NCBI RefSeq assembly: GCF_021568855.1
Contig: NZ_JAKGUG010000006.1
Span: 112,935-176,934 of the forward strand
Direction of reading: 5' to 3'
DNA length: 64,000 bases
Source: Dethiosulfovibrio russensis
GTDB lineage: Bacteria; Synergistota; Synergistia; Synergistales; Dethiosulfovibrionaceae
The notes under the pieces are model-generated. The model saw only the letters and a list, made by a program, of their open reading frames with translations. It was not told the origin of the DNA and did not search any database. The position numbers and the translations under genes are program-made. Positions within the stretch are counted from its first letter, which is position 1. Each line of letters opens with the position of its first letter. Of this stretch, positions 7,432 through 16,250 are shown in pieces.

Positions 7432-8269
7432 GCATGGACAGGATCACCATGTCGTGGTCCGGATGTTGACGTCCCGCTCTCGATCTTTCGGGGATAGAAG
7501 TCTCCAGCTCCTTCAGTTTCCAGTTCGATTCCGGCGAGATATTTACATAGCCTATGTGGTCTATGGTGCATTGCAGGTCGTCGTAGCTGTGGCCTTCCTC
7601 GAGCTTTAACGTGGGGAACGGTGCCGGGGTCGGTTCGGTCGTGTTGAAATCTCCCAATATAAAGAGGGGATCGTCGTGTCCTTCCGATAGGACACCCAGA
7701 CTGAGTATCTGAGCCTGACGTATGCCGTTGTTTGTCGCTACCGCTTCGAGCCTATTTTCATTTCCCCTGGTGCCGAGGCTCTGGAGGTGGACGTTTATGG
7801 CGGAGAAGGTAGTCCCGGTGGTTATCTCCTCGAAGGTCCCCTCGAGAGGAGGTCTCTGGAATAGTTTATGTATGCTTCCCTTCCAATTTATCCTCTCGTC
7901 GACCATGCGTGGTCGGGGAGTTTTTATCGATCTTATTTTGTCCGTTTTCCATATAAAATACAGATCCTGTTTGCCTTGCGTATCGTTTCCTCCGTAGCTC
8001 CATCCCGGCAGATCCTCGGAGACGAAGGTCCTCATCGTCTCGTCTCCCTCTATCTCCTGGAGCGCCACTATCTCCGCTCCGGATGCCTCTATTTTTTGGG
8101 CCAACAGGGATCGTTCCGATCGGGAATAACCCCTTGGGCCGGAGATTGAAAAGTACTCCATGTTGAATGTCGCTATCGTAAGACTCCAAGATGGTTCGGC
8201 TAGGATAAGAAGAGCCATGATCCCGAGCGTTATCGCCATCGTTCCGTTTCTTTTCAAACCGTCTTTCAC
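7403..8269 (-). CDS. secreted endonuclease/exonuclease/phosphatase (EEP) family hydrolase
   Basis: The 288-residue protein has an N-terminal signal peptide (hydrophobic 12-28, then ILAEPSWS) followed by an EEP fold. Motifs are LTIATFNMEYF, IVALQEIEG (catalytic Glu), INVHLQSLG, LGDFNT (Asp/Asn pair) and a final HPDHDMVI (catalytic Asp/His). Members cleave phosphodiesters in nucleic acids, sphingomyelin or inositol phosphates; nothing visible fixes the substrate. Being exported, it may be a nutrient-scavenging nuclease. The GTG start at 8269 sits immediately on AAGGA, so a slightly later start is possible. The gene overlaps the convergent phosphatase gene. Confidence 0.85.
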   Translation of the reverse strand: MKDGLKRNGTMAITLGIMALLILAEPSWSLTIATFNMEYFSISGPRGYSRSERSLLAQKIEASGAEIVALQEIEGDETMRTFVSEDLPGWSYGGNDTQGKQDLYFIWKTDKIRSIKTPRPRMVDERINWKGSIHKLFQRPPLEGTFEEITTGTTFSAINVHLQSLGTRGNENRLEAVATNNGIRQAQILSLGVLSEGHDDPLFILGDFNTTEPTPAPFPTLKLEEGHSYDDLQCTIDHIGYVNISPESNWKLKELETSIPERSRAGRQHPDHDMVILSMPSFPDGSDL

Positions 8270-8378
8270 TCCTTGTGCTGTAGGCTGGTCATCATGTTAC
8301 CATCTTTTGGCTTTATTCCCATGGTTTTCGAGGCTTTTGTCCTTTAAAACTCCCGTCGTTCGTGTTTCTTGCTTTTCC

Positions 8379-8407
8379 TTGAAGGTTTTTCATTTGGGGC
8401 GTATACT
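8379..8407 (+). promoter_or_regulatory. sigma-70-type promoter for the ArsB/NhaD-like transporter
   Basis: TTGAAG (8379-8384), a 17-base spacer, then TATACT (8402-8407). The spacing is ideal and it lies 38 bases before the ATG at 8445, in the divergent gap between the EEP hydrolase and the transporter. Confidence 0.6.
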
Positions 8408-8444
8408 TTCAAATCGTTCCTATCGTGAAAAGGGGGAGTTGTCT

Positions 8445-9734
8445 ATGGAGTTAAAGGCTTGGATAGCGGTGGCTCTGTTCGCCGTTACGATCCTGTCGAT
8501 AGCTCGAGGATGGATGAAAGCCAGCACAGCCACTCTTCTCGGAGCCTCGGCCATGATGTTGTTTCGGCTGGTCCCCGGTTCGGCTGCCAGTCAGTATATA
8601 GATTCCAACACGGTGGGCCTTTTGGTCGGTATGATGATAGTGGTCGGTATACTATCCAAGACCGGGCTCTTTCAGTACATCGCCGTCAAGGCAATAAAGG
8701 TTACCAAGGGAAACGGTATCTTGATATTGCTGTCCATCTCCCTGATAACGGCGGTTCTATCCGCCTTTCTCGACAACGTAACGACGGTACTTCTGGTCAG
8801 TCCTGTAGTGGTGTCCTTGGCGGATCTGATAAAGATGAACCCTATGCCTCTTTTGATGAGCGAGGTCATCGCGTCCAACATCGGAGGCACTGCTACCCTG
8901 ATAGGTGACCCTCCGAACATGATTATAGGATCTTATGCGGGGTTTTCCTTCAACGATTTTCTTCTTCATCTGAGTCCGGTGGTCTTTGTTATCTGGGTGA
9001 TATCGATGGTTTTCCTCTGTTGGCATTACAGAAAGGATCTGAACCCCGATCCTGCCGCTACGAATCGTCTGAAGGAGGTCGATGAGTCCAAGCTCATAAA
9101 GGATAAGAAACTGATGGTCCGGGCTGGATTCGTCATGTTCATGGTTCTTTTGGGTTTTCTGTTTCATCACCACCTGGGACTCAACGCCTCGGTCGTGGCT
9201 CTGTTCGCAGCAGGGGTTCTCCTGGCTACGTCTCATCTGGACGATGGAGAGATAGTTCATCAAGAGGTGGAATGGCCCACCATAGTTTACTTTGTCTCCC
9301 TTTTTATACTCGTCGGAGGACTCCAGGAAAACGGGGTGATCCTGGCCCTGGCGGATATATTGACCGATTTACTGAGCTACAGCCCTATGGCGATGATATT
9401 GGGTATTCTCTGGATCTCAGGACTATCCTGTGTTTTTATAAACAACGTGGCCTTCTCCGCCATGTTCGTACACGTAGTGAGCGAGATGGCCAAGAGTGCC
9501 GGAATGCCTCCGGATCCACTCTTTTGGTCCTTGGCGCTGGGTTCTTGTCTAGGAGGCAATGGCAGCTATCTAGGTGCTGCGGCAAATGCTGTCATGGCTG
9601 ATTTTGCCGGCAGAAGCGGATTTCATATTTCCTTTGGTTCTTTTTTCGTGGTTGGTATAAAGACGGTCTTCATCTCCCTCGTAGTGGCCAGCGCGTTCCT
9701 GTTCGTCACGTACAGAAACGTGGTCACTTATTGA
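8445..9734 (+). CDS. ArsB/NhaD (ion transporter superfamily) membrane transporter
   Basis: The 429-residue polytopic protein has about 10-12 hydrophobic segments. Family hallmarks are SAFLDNVTTVLLVSP, SNIGGTATLIGDPPNMIIG and FINNVAFSAMFV, as in the ArsB/NhaD/P-protein branch that includes Na+/H+ antiporters and anion exporters. The short central loop (KEVDESKLIKDKK) is basic and cytoplasmic. The start at ATG 8445 follows GGGGGAG; upstream in-frame sequence is non-coding and includes the promoter. The CBS-domain gene 63 bases downstream may act as its regulatory subunit. Substrate (sodium, arsenite or an organic anion) cannot be decided from sequence alone. Confidence 0.85.
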   Translation: MELKAWIAVALFAVTILSIARGWMKASTATLLGASAMMLFRLVPGSAASQYIDSNTVGLLVGMMIVVGILSKTGLFQYIAVKAIKVTKGNGILILLSISLITAVLSAFLDNVTTVLLVSPVVVSLADLIKMNPMPLLMSEVIASNIGGTATLIGDPPNMIIGSYAGFSFNDFLLHLSPVVFVIWVISMVFLCWHYRKDLNPDPAATNRLKEVDESKLIKDKKLMVRAGFVMFMVLLGFLFHHHLGLNASVVALFAAGVLLATSHLDDGEIVHQEVEWPTIVYFVSLFILVGGLQENGVILALADILTDLLSYSPMAMILGILWISGLSCVFINNVAFSAMFVHVVSEMAKSAGMPPDPLFWSLALGSCLGGNGSYLGAAANAVMADFAGRSGFHISFGSFFVVGIKTVFISLVVASAFLFVTYRNVVTY

Positions 9735-9797
9735 GAAAGAACCTAAGGGAGAGTATATTTATAAAAGGGGCTTTCGCTCCTAGTAGGAGGGGGTACC

Positions 9798-10277
9798 ATG
9801 AAGGTAGGAGAGTTGGTGGACAGGGATCTGACGGCCCTGTCGGGGGACTGTCCCGTTTCGGAGGCCATAGAGATCCTCTATCATCACAATGCCTCGGGGC
9901 TTCCCGTTTTGGATGAGGACAACAGGGTGATAGGCTTCATAAGCGAAAAAGACATAATAAAGGCCGCTCTTCCGGGCTACGCCCATATGCTTCACGATTC
10001 TTCCTTCCTTCCCGATTACGGCCAGTTTAGCTCCCGCCTGAGGGATATAGCCGACGATCCGGTGAGTAAGTACATGAAGGAGAACGTGATAACCTTCAAC
10101 GAAGACGACAGCGATTTTTACGTGGCAAATAGGGTTATAAAGGAAAACATAAAAATAGCTCCGGTTTTGCGAGATGGCCAGCTTATAGGCATAGTGAGCA
10201 GGTCCCACTTGGTGAGGCATCTTCTGCTTCATCCGGAGGAGATCGAGGATGCCCTGGAGGACGATTCACGGAAATGA
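9798..10277 (+). CDS. tandem CBS-domain protein
   Basis: The 159 residues contain two CBS motifs: about 1-60 (MKVGELVDRDLTALSGDCPVSEAIEIL, then GLPVLDEDNRVIGFISEKDI) and about 95-145 (VSKYMKENVITFNEDD, IKIAPVLRDGQLIGIVSRSHL). CBS pairs bind adenine nucleotides and gate a partner protein. A 33-residue insert separates the first CBS pair, as in other stand-alone CBS proteins. The strong ribosome site AGGAGGGGG precedes ATG 9798. It is probably co-transcribed with the transporter ahead of it and is followed by a strong terminator. Confidence 0.87.
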   Translation: MKVGELVDRDLTALSGDCPVSEAIEILYHHNASGLPVLDEDNRVIGFISEKDIIKAALPGYAHMLHDSSFLPDYGQFSSRLRDIADDPVSKYMKENVITFNEDDSDFYVANRVIKENIKIAPVLRDGQLIGIVSRSHLVRHLLLHPEEIEDALEDDSRK

Positions 10278-10289
10278 CGGTACATAAGG

Positions 10290-10329
10290 AAAAAAGAGGA
10301 CGAGTCCTGCCGGACTCGTCCTCTTTTTT
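10290..10329 (+). terminator. rho-independent terminator (bidirectional form)
   Basis: A perfect 17-bp inverted repeat (arms 10291-10307 and 10312-10328, core GAGGACGAGTCC) with a 4-base loop TGCC, flanked by A-run and T-run. It ends the transporter/CBS unit and insulates the GntR operon. Confidence 0.92.
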
Positions 10330-10359
10330 GGGAATTTATAGATGTCGGATTTTTTGGGC

Positions 10360-10387
10360 TTGACAGATCGATAGATGTGAATATACT
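10360..10387 (+). promoter_or_regulatory. sigma-70-type promoter of the GntR/TRAP operon
   Basis: A consensus TTGACA (10360-10365), a 16-base spacer, then TATACT (10382-10387). A near-palindromic CTGGTCGACAG at 10396-10406, just past the expected transcription start, is a candidate auto-operator for the FCD-type regulator encoded next. The operator call is weak. Confidence 0.72.
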
Positions 10388-10431
10388 TTAATTATCTGGT
10401 CGACAGGATACGGGATGCTAGGAGGCTCGAT

Positions 10432-11115
10432 ATGGCAGCGGAATCTTTGAAATACGTGACCTTGAGCAGTCAGATGTTTGATTATCTCAGGAGAGAGGTC
10501 GTCGTTTCAGACGAATTTAAAGACGAGGTCTTTATAAGAGAGGCGGAGATCGCCGAGCGTTTAGGGGTGAGCAGAGCTCCGGTCAGAGAGGCCTTGAAAC
10601 AGATGGAGATGATGGGATTGGTTGTCTCCATGCCTAGAAAGGGTGTCAAGGTCAGGCTTTTCTCAAAGGAAGAGCTGGACGAACTCTACGAGATGAGGGT
10701 GGTCCTGGAAGAGCTAGTCTTCAGGGACATAATCGATAAAGGCCTTTTTACCTCGGATGAGAGAGAGTCCTTCCAGGAAAAACTGGAAAAATTGCTAGAG
10801 ATATGCGAGGGAGATGGAAGTCGAGAGGAGAAGATAAAGGCCTTCTGCGATAAGGATCTCGATTTTCATAGATCTCTCGCCGAGCTTTCCGGAAGGGTCT
10901 GGACCGCTAAGGTTCTCGAGACCCTTTACTGTCAACTTCATCTGGCTCTTCTCAGAGAATTGGAGGAAGCGGAGACTTTGGCGGATCTGGTGAGACTACA
11001 TTATTCCATAGTGGATAATCTCGCGGCTGGAGATCTGGAAAAACTGACCGTCGATCGTAGATACAGTTATTTCGCCCGTAGAAATACGGTTCTTAACAGT
11101 AAAAAAGGGAGGTGA
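10432..11115 (+). CDS. GntR-family transcriptional regulator, FCD subfamily
   Basis: The 227 residues comprise a winged helix (about 10-78, EIAERLGVSRAPVREALKQMEMMGLV) and an FCD ligand-binding helical bundle (about 85-215). The bundle has the metal/ligand-binding DLDFHRSLAELSG and a later conserved His in LHYSIVDNLAAGD. FCD regulators sense carboxylic acids and usually repress adjacent transport and catabolic genes. Here the gene lies 66 bases upstream of dctP, so the TRAP and CoA-enzyme genes are the likely targets. GGAGG precedes ATG 10432. Confidence 0.92.
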   Translation: MAAESLKYVTLSSQMFDYLRREVVVSDEFKDEVFIREAEIAERLGVSRAPVREALKQMEMMGLVVSMPRKGVKVRLFSKEELDELYEMRVVLEELVFRDIIDKGLFTSDERESFQEKLEKLLEICEGDGSREEKIKAFCDKDLDFHRSLAELSGRVWTAKVLETLYCQLHLALLRELEEAETLADLVRLHYSIVDNLAAGDLEKLTVDRRYSYFARRNTVLNSKKGR

Positions 11116-11181
11116 GAGGATAGAGCAAACGGCGCCCTAGGTCTTAGGTTTTGTGGACGTTAATTCGACGGAGGTAATACT

Positions 11182-12174
11182 ATGAATGTACGGATACGTA
11201 CAACCCTGTGTCTCGCAGTCACCGCGGTTATTCTAGCTATGCCCGTATCGTCCGCTGTTGCGGACAATATCAAACTGTCCAACCAGCTACCGCCTTCACA
11301 TCACATATCGAAGGCATTGGATTTCTTTGCCGACAAGGTAAAGGAATATTCCGGAGGTAAGACAACGGTGAAAGTTTTCCATTCAGCCCAGCTATTCAAG
11401 GATACCGAGGTTGTCGAAGCCCTTCAGGAGAATCTGGTACCTATAGCCCTAGTTCCGGTAAATAAGTGGTCCGGTATGATCCCCGCTACCGACGTTTTCG
11501 AGATGCCCTTCGTCTTTGAGGAACTTGATTCTATAAAGAAATTTATAGAGGCAGGAGCAGGAGAGCTGCTAAACGAAGAGTTCAAGAAAAAGGGAGTTGC
11601 CGATCTATTTTGGGCCGATTATGGTTTCGTGCAGTTTTTCAACAGCAAGCGGCCCCTTGTGACTCCCGCCGATTTTGAGGGGCTCAAGATAAGGACCTTC
11701 AGCAACGGAACGGCCGAGACGGTCTCCGCCCTCGGTGGAACTCCGGTTGTTATGAGCTCTTCCGAGATGTATATGGCCCTTCAGCGTAAGACGGTGGATG
11801 GGGCTACTACCGGTATGCCTGCGGCGGTTTCCAGAAAGATCTTCGAGGTCCAGAACTATCTAACCGTGTGTAACTACACGACGGCTCAGTTCGTAATCCA
11901 GTGTAACCTTGAGTGGTGGGACGAGCTCGGCAAGGATGAAAAGGAGATGCTCCAGAAGGCCGGTGCCGAGGCCGAGGCTTGGCTTCGCGGACAGATAGCC
12001 CAGTCGGAAAAGGACGCTCAGAAGGTTATAGCCGATGCGGGACTGGAGATTACCGTGTTAAACGCCGACCAGAGAAAGGCCTTTGTTGAAGCTACCGAGC
12101 CGGTAAGATCCGGATTCATGGAGAAGACCCCTCTTTGTAAAAAGCTCGTCGAGATCGCCTTGGGATCTAATTAG
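11182..12174 (+). CDS. dctP: TRAP transporter substrate-binding protein DctP
   Basis: 330 residues with a signal peptide (about 1-28, cut near VADN). The DctP fold is clear: KLSNQLPPSHHISKALDFFADKV, FEMPFVFEELDSI, LKIRTFSNGTAETVSALGGTPV (the conserved Arg that grips the substrate carboxylate) and MALQRKTVDGATTG. TRAP systems use an ion gradient rather than ATP to import carboxylates. A strong ribosome site (GGAGGTAATACT) precedes the ATG. The substrate is unknown, but the enzymes encoded downstream point to a branched dicarboxylic or hydroxy acid. Confidence 0.93.
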   Translation: MNVRIRTTLCLAVTAVILAMPVSSAVADNIKLSNQLPPSHHISKALDFFADKVKEYSGGKTTVKVFHSAQLFKDTEVVEALQENLVPIALVPVNKWSGMIPATDVFEMPFVFEELDSIKKFIEAGAGELLNEEFKKKGVADLFWADYGFVQFFNSKRPLVTPADFEGLKIRTFSNGTAETVSALGGTPVVMSSSEMYMALQRKTVDGATTGMPAAVSRKIFEVQNYLTVCNYTTAQFVIQCNLEWWDELGKDEKEMLQKAGAEAEAWLRGQIAQSEKDAQKVIADAGLEITVLNADQRKAFVEATEPVRSGFMEKTPLCKKLVEIALGSN

Positions 12175-12189
12175 GTGGTTGTTTAGAGG

Positions 12190-12217
12190 TAAGGCGGGAA
12201 GTTTGCTTCCCGCCTTA
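12190..12217 (+). terminator. intercistronic hairpin between dctP and dctQ
   Basis: TAAGGCGGGAAG, a TTTG loop and CTTCCCGCCTTA form a perfect 12-bp stem with no clear T-run. Position and form suggest a 3'-stabilising or attenuating hairpin that lets the binding protein be made in excess over the membrane subunits. Confidence 0.7.
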
Positions 12218-12243
12218 CTTCGAAATATCCTTTGGAGGGATTT

Positions 12244-12771
12244 ATGATGATAACATTATATAAAAAGACCATCAACGGTCTCAGCGCCGCGATGGGGTGG
12301 CTTTGCGGAATAGGGACGTTGGTGATGGGATTGATCCTCTTCTACGAGGTCGTGAGGAGATATTTCTTCAACTCTCCGACCATATGGACACAGGAGGTCT
12401 CGGTCTATATCTTCATGTGGTGTATGTTCGGCGGAGCTTCCTATGCCCTTCAGAAGGGCAAGCACGTCAACATCGATCTTCTTACCGTCAAGCTTTCTCC
12501 CAAAGCTCAGAGCAAGCTTAAAGTCCTCACAAGCTTTTTCGGAGCCCTGTTTTGTTCGGAGATAGCCGTTCAGGGATGGGACATGATAGAGAGTGCGGTC
12601 AAGTACCAGAAACATTCTCCTACGCCTCTGCACGTGCCCCTCTGGATTCCTCAATCCGCGTTGTTTCTCGGATTCACCTTGCTCGCTCTTCAGTTCGTCG
12701 TCCTGATCATAGAGGAGATCGCTTTCATCAGGACCGGCGAGAGAGATTCGGTTCAGGAGGTAAATCACTGA
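12244..12771 (+). CDS. dctQ: TRAP transporter small permease DctQ
   Basis: 175 residues with four predicted membrane helices and the family motifs YEVVRRYFFNSPTIWTQEVSVYIFMW and GGASYALQKGKHVNIDLLT. DctQ joins DctM to form the membrane part of the TRAP importer. ATG 12244 follows TTTGGAGGGA; an in-frame TTG at 12232 lies inside that ribosome site and is rejected. Its stop overlaps the DctM start. Confidence 0.93.
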   Translation: MMITLYKKTINGLSAAMGWLCGIGTLVMGLILFYEVVRRYFFNSPTIWTQEVSVYIFMWCMFGGASYALQKGKHVNIDLLTVKLSPKAQSKLKVLTSFFGALFCSEIAVQGWDMIESAVKYQKHSPTPLHVPLWIPQSALFLGFTLLALQFVVLIIEEIAFIRTGERDSVQEVNH

Positions 12772-14051
12772 TGGGCTCCTTCATGTTTGTGATCCTGCTT
12801 TTATTGGTGGTACTTTTCATGGGGATGCCGGTCGCCTTTTCCCTGGGAGCTACATCGGTGTTGCTGACCCTGATATACGATCTTCCCATGAAAATTCTGT
12901 CTCAGTCGATATTCACTTCTTTGGAAGGGTTCGTCCTTCTGTCGATCCCTCTATTCGTGCTTATGAGTCAGGTTCTTTTGGACGGGCGGATAGGGGACGA
13001 TCTCTTCGAGGTTATGAACGCCTGGGTTAGACATCTTCCTGGAGGATTGGCCATTGCGACCATACTCGCCTGTGCCTTCTTCGCCGCAATAACCGGATCC
13101 AGCGCCGCCACGGCGGCGACCATAGGGATGGTTGCCTATCCGGCCATGCTGGACAGGGGTTACGATAAAAAGTTCACCCTCGGTTTGTTGGCGGCAGGTG
13201 GAACCCTTGGTATTCTCATTCCTCCCAGCATACCTCTCATCCTCTACGGAGCCATCACAGAGGAGTCGGTGGGTAAGCTGTTCATAGCCGGAATAATCCC
13301 GGGGTTGATACTGACGGCTATTTTCGTGGTCTATTCGGTCATAAAAAGCAAAAACGGCGGTTTCACCCCTATGCCTAAGGCTTCCTGGAAAGAACGTCTT
13401 TCCATAACGGCCAGAAATATATGGGGCATCATACTTCCTATCTTGGTGGTAGGCGGAATCTATTCCGGAGCCTTTACACCGACCGAGGCCGCTGCGGTAG
13501 GTTTGGTCTACAGTCTCTTTATAACGCTGGTTATATACAGGACCATCAAGTTCAAGGATATTCCCTCCATCTGCATGAAGGCTCTTGGGACTTCCTGCAT
13601 GATAGCCATGGTTATAGCAGGAGCCATATTGTTCGGCAGGGTCATGACCTTGCTTATGATTCCCCAAAAGCTTACTGAGCTGATCATAGAGAACAATCTC
13701 TCTCCGATGATGTTCATTATCGCGATGAACTTTCTGATGATAATCCTCGGTATGGTGCTGGAGACGGTGTCCATCGTACTGTTGACCATGCCTCTGGTCA
13801 CCCCTATTCTGATGGCCCTTCATATAGATCCCATATGGTATGCCATCATATTGACGGTTAATATGACCATGGCCCTGATAACCCCTCCTGTAGGGATGAA
13901 TCTCTACGTAATAAACGGGTTGAGAAAGGATATAACGATGGGAGAGATCATTTCCGGCGTGCTGCCTTTCATGCTGCTTCTGGTCTTTATGCTCGTCGTG
14001 GTAATGGCTTTTCCGTCTTTGAGTACCTGGTTACCTTCCGTGATGCACTGA
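12771..14051 (+). CDS. dctM: TRAP transporter large permease DctM
   Basis: 426 residues, about 12 membrane helices. Family signatures are VAFSLGATSVLL, CAFFAAITGSSAATAATIG and GTLGILIPPSIPLILYGAITEESVGKLF. DctM is the ion-coupled translocation subunit. The start is the ATG at 12771, which overlaps the dctQ stop (TGATG) and has AGGAGG 9 bases before it; the upstream in-frame extension lies inside dctQ and is not used. Confidence 0.95.
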   Translation: MGSFMFVILLLLVVLFMGMPVAFSLGATSVLLTLIYDLPMKILSQSIFTSLEGFVLLSIPLFVLMSQVLLDGRIGDDLFEVMNAWVRHLPGGLAIATILACAFFAAITGSSAATAATIGMVAYPAMLDRGYDKKFTLGLLAAGGTLGILIPPSIPLILYGAITEESVGKLFIAGIIPGLILTAIFVVYSVIKSKNGGFTPMPKASWKERLSITARNIWGIILPILVVGGIYSGAFTPTEAAAVGLVYSLFITLVIYRTIKFKDIPSICMKALGTSCMIAMVIAGAILFGRVMTLLMIPQKLTELIIENNLSPMMFIIAMNFLMIILGMVLETVSIVLLTMPLVTPILMALHIDPIWYAIILTVNMTMALITPPVGMNLYVINGLRKDITMGEIISGVLPFMLLLVFMLVVVMAFPSLSTWLPSVMH

Positions 14052-14114
14052 TCCCCCTTAGCGAGTGGGGAGAAAGTCCGTTGCCGATATAAAGTTTTTT
14101 GCTGAAAAGGAGAT

Positions 14115-15317
14115 GTGACGGTTTTGAATAAAGGTGCCTTGTCCAATTTGGTGGTCCTCGATCTTACTAGGGTCTTGGCTGGTCCTTTCTGTACCATGTT
14201 GTTGGCCGATATGGGGGCCGACGTCGTCAAGATAGAGCGTCCCGATACGGGGGACGATACCAGACAGATGGGGCCGTTCGTAAACGGCGAAAGCGCCTAC
14301 TACATGAACCTGAATCGCAACAAGCGAGGTGTAACCTTAAATCTCAAGTCCGAGAAAGGCAAGAAGATATTTCTGGACATGGTGAAAAAAGCCGATCTCG
14401 TGGTCGAAAATTATCGTCCCGGTACCATGGAGAAACTGGGCCTTGGATACGAAGAGCTGAGAAAGGTCAACGACAGGATAATATACGCGGCGGTCTCCGG
14501 GTTCGGCCACACCGGTCCCTATAAGATGAAACCGGGCTACGACATAATAGCTCAGGCCATGAGCGGCCTGATGAGCACTACCGGATGGCCCGGAGGGGAG
14601 CCCACTAGAACCGGAACCGCTATGGGAGACGTGCTGGCCGGGCTTTCCTGCGCCATAGGTATCTTGGCGGCGGTCAACTCCAGGGAATTGACCGGTGTGG
14701 GGCAGAAGGTGGATGTCGCTCTGGTAGACTCGGCCGTTGCCAGCCTGGAGATAATAAACATGATCTATCTCGTGGAGGGAAGGGTTCCCCAGAGGATCGG
14801 AAACCGCTATGAATCGACCTATCCCTACGATTCCTTCAAGGCTATGGACGGAGGTTTGGTGATAGGAGCCGCTAACGACAAGCTGTGGCAGAGTCTGTGC
14901 GAGGTCATGGAGCGCCCCGAACTGGCGGAGGATCCCAGATATCTGAGGGTTCGGGACAGGGTGTCGCATCATGAGGAGATAAAACCAGTAGTCGAAGAGT
15001 GGACCGAAAAGCACACGGTGGAGGACGCCTGTCGGCTGATCGATCAGGCGGGGATACCCTGTGCTCCGATAATGTCCATCGACCAGGTGACCAGCGATCC
15101 GCACATAGCGGGAGATAGGGAGATGTTCGTGCCTGTGGAGCATCCGGTGGCTGGAAAGACTACCCTGACAGGCAACCACATAAAGCTTTCTGGGACGCCC
15201 GCCGGTATAAGGACCGCATCCCCGACCCTCGGAGAGCACAACCGGGAGGTATTCGGCGAGATGCTTGGAATAGGCGATACGGATCTTCAGCTGCTTCGTT
15301 CCGAGGGGGTTCTGTGA
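14115..15317 (+). CDS. CaiB/BaiF family (class III) CoA-transferase
   Basis: 400 residues of the formyl-CoA-transferase fold. It has the typical start (LVVLDLTRVLAGPFCTMLLADMGADVVKIERPDTGDDTR) and the active-site Asp in GTAMGDVLAGLSCAIGILAA. Class III enzymes move CoA between carboxylic acids through covalent aspartyl intermediates. In this operon it should activate the imported acid. GTG 14115 lies close to AAAAGGAGAT; a TTG at 14124 is an alternative with longer spacing. It overlaps the next gene by 4 bases. Confidence 0.92.
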   Translation: MTVLNKGALSNLVVLDLTRVLAGPFCTMLLADMGADVVKIERPDTGDDTRQMGPFVNGESAYYMNLNRNKRGVTLNLKSEKGKKIFLDMVKKADLVVENYRPGTMEKLGLGYEELRKVNDRIIYAAVSGFGHTGPYKMKPGYDIIAQAMSGLMSTTGWPGGEPTRTGTAMGDVLAGLSCAIGILAAVNSRELTGVGQKVDVALVDSAVASLEIINMIYLVEGRVPQRIGNRYESTYPYDSFKAMDGGLVIGAANDKLWQSLCEVMERPELAEDPRYLRVRDRVSHHEEIKPVVEEWTEKHTVEDACRLIDQAGIPCAPIMSIDQVTSDPHIAGDREMFVPVEHPVAGKTTLTGNHIKLSGTPAGIRTASPTLGEHNREVFGEMLGIGDTDLQLLRSEGVL

Positions 15318-16243
15318 TGACCAGAGGGAGTCTACCGTCCAGGGTGGAGATAAGAGAGGTCTGTCCGAGAGACGGTTTCCAGAGCGTAAAGGAAAAGATC
15401 TTCACGAAGGACAAGATCGCCCTGATCGACGCTATGGCCGAGACCGGCGTATCCGTTATGGAGGTGACTTCCTTCGTAAGTCCCAAGGCCATTCCTCAGA
15501 TGTCCGATGCCTCGGAGGTCATGACCCATTTCAACGAGAGATGGAGTGGGAAGGTAAAGTCCGTCGTCTTGGTTCCCAACGTCAAAGGAGCCGAGAACGC
15601 ACTGAAGGTCTCTCCCGATTCACTGAACTTCGTGCTCTCCGCCAGCGCCTCTCACAACAGGGCAAACACCAGGAGGACCATAGAGGAGTCTCTGGCCGAG
15701 TTGAAAGAAGTCAAATCTCTTTGCGGAGATGTGGAGCTCGGACTTTCGGTGGCTACCTCCTTTCAGTGTCCCTTCGAGGGCGCTATCTCTCCTGATGCCG
15801 TAGTGAATATAGTCGAGAAGGCTATGGAGATCGGAGTGGGTACGGTTACCCTTGCCGACACCATAGGTACCTGTGATCCGGTCTATCTGAGTTCGACTCT
15901 GTCGCAGATAAAAAAGGTCTTCGGGGACTATCCTTTCTTTCTCCACCTCCACGATACCCACGGCATGGCTATGGTTAACACTATGATCGCTATGGAGATG
16001 GGGTTTTACCGGTTCGACTCGGCTACCGGCGGTCTTGGTGGATGTCCCTTCGCACCTGGAGCGGCGGGAAACTCTGCCACCGAGGACATGGTCAATTTCT
16101 TCGACCGTGTAGGTGTCTCCAGTGGAGTGGACCTGGAAAGGGTCCTTGCCATAGCCGATAGAATGAAGACCATGGGGCTTCCGGTGAACAGCCACATGTC
16201 CTCTTACAGGGCCGGATGCAGCAGCCTTTCCTGCGAAGGGTGA
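15314..16243 (+). CDS. HMG-CoA lyase-like enzyme (DRE-TIM metallolyase)
   Basis: 309 residues. The HMGL motifs are present: REVCPRDGFQS (metal-binding Arg-Asp), a VATSFQCPFEG strand, HLHDTHGMAMVN (metal-binding His pair) and GGLGGCPFAPGAAGN, which holds the flexible-loop catalytic Cys of HMG-CoA lyases. The expected reaction is retro-Claisen cleavage of a 3-hydroxyacyl-CoA to acetyl-CoA and a keto acid. With the preceding CoA-transferase it could split the CoA ester of the transported acid. HMG-CoA itself is possible but not proven, because no methylglutaconyl-CoA hydratase is next to it. Confidence 0.88.
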   Translation: MMTRGSLPSRVEIREVCPRDGFQSVKEKIFTKDKIALIDAMAETGVSVMEVTSFVSPKAIPQMSDASEVMTHFNERWSGKVKSVVLVPNVKGAENALKVSPDSLNFVLSASASHNRANTRRTIEESLAELKEVKSLCGDVELGLSVATSFQCPFEGAISPDAVVNIVEKAMEIGVGTVTLADTIGTCDPVYLSSTLSQIKKVFGDYPFFLHLHDTHGMAMVNTMIAMEMGFYRFDSATGGLGGCPFAPGAAGNSATEDMVNFFDRVGVSSGVDLERVLAIADRMKTMGLPVNSHMSSYRAGCSSLSCEG

Positions 16244-16250
16244 GAGAATC

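Noticed and set aside
12951..13823. 290-residue reverse ORF inside dctM
   Set aside because: Antisense to conserved membrane-protein codons; no domain or ribosome site.
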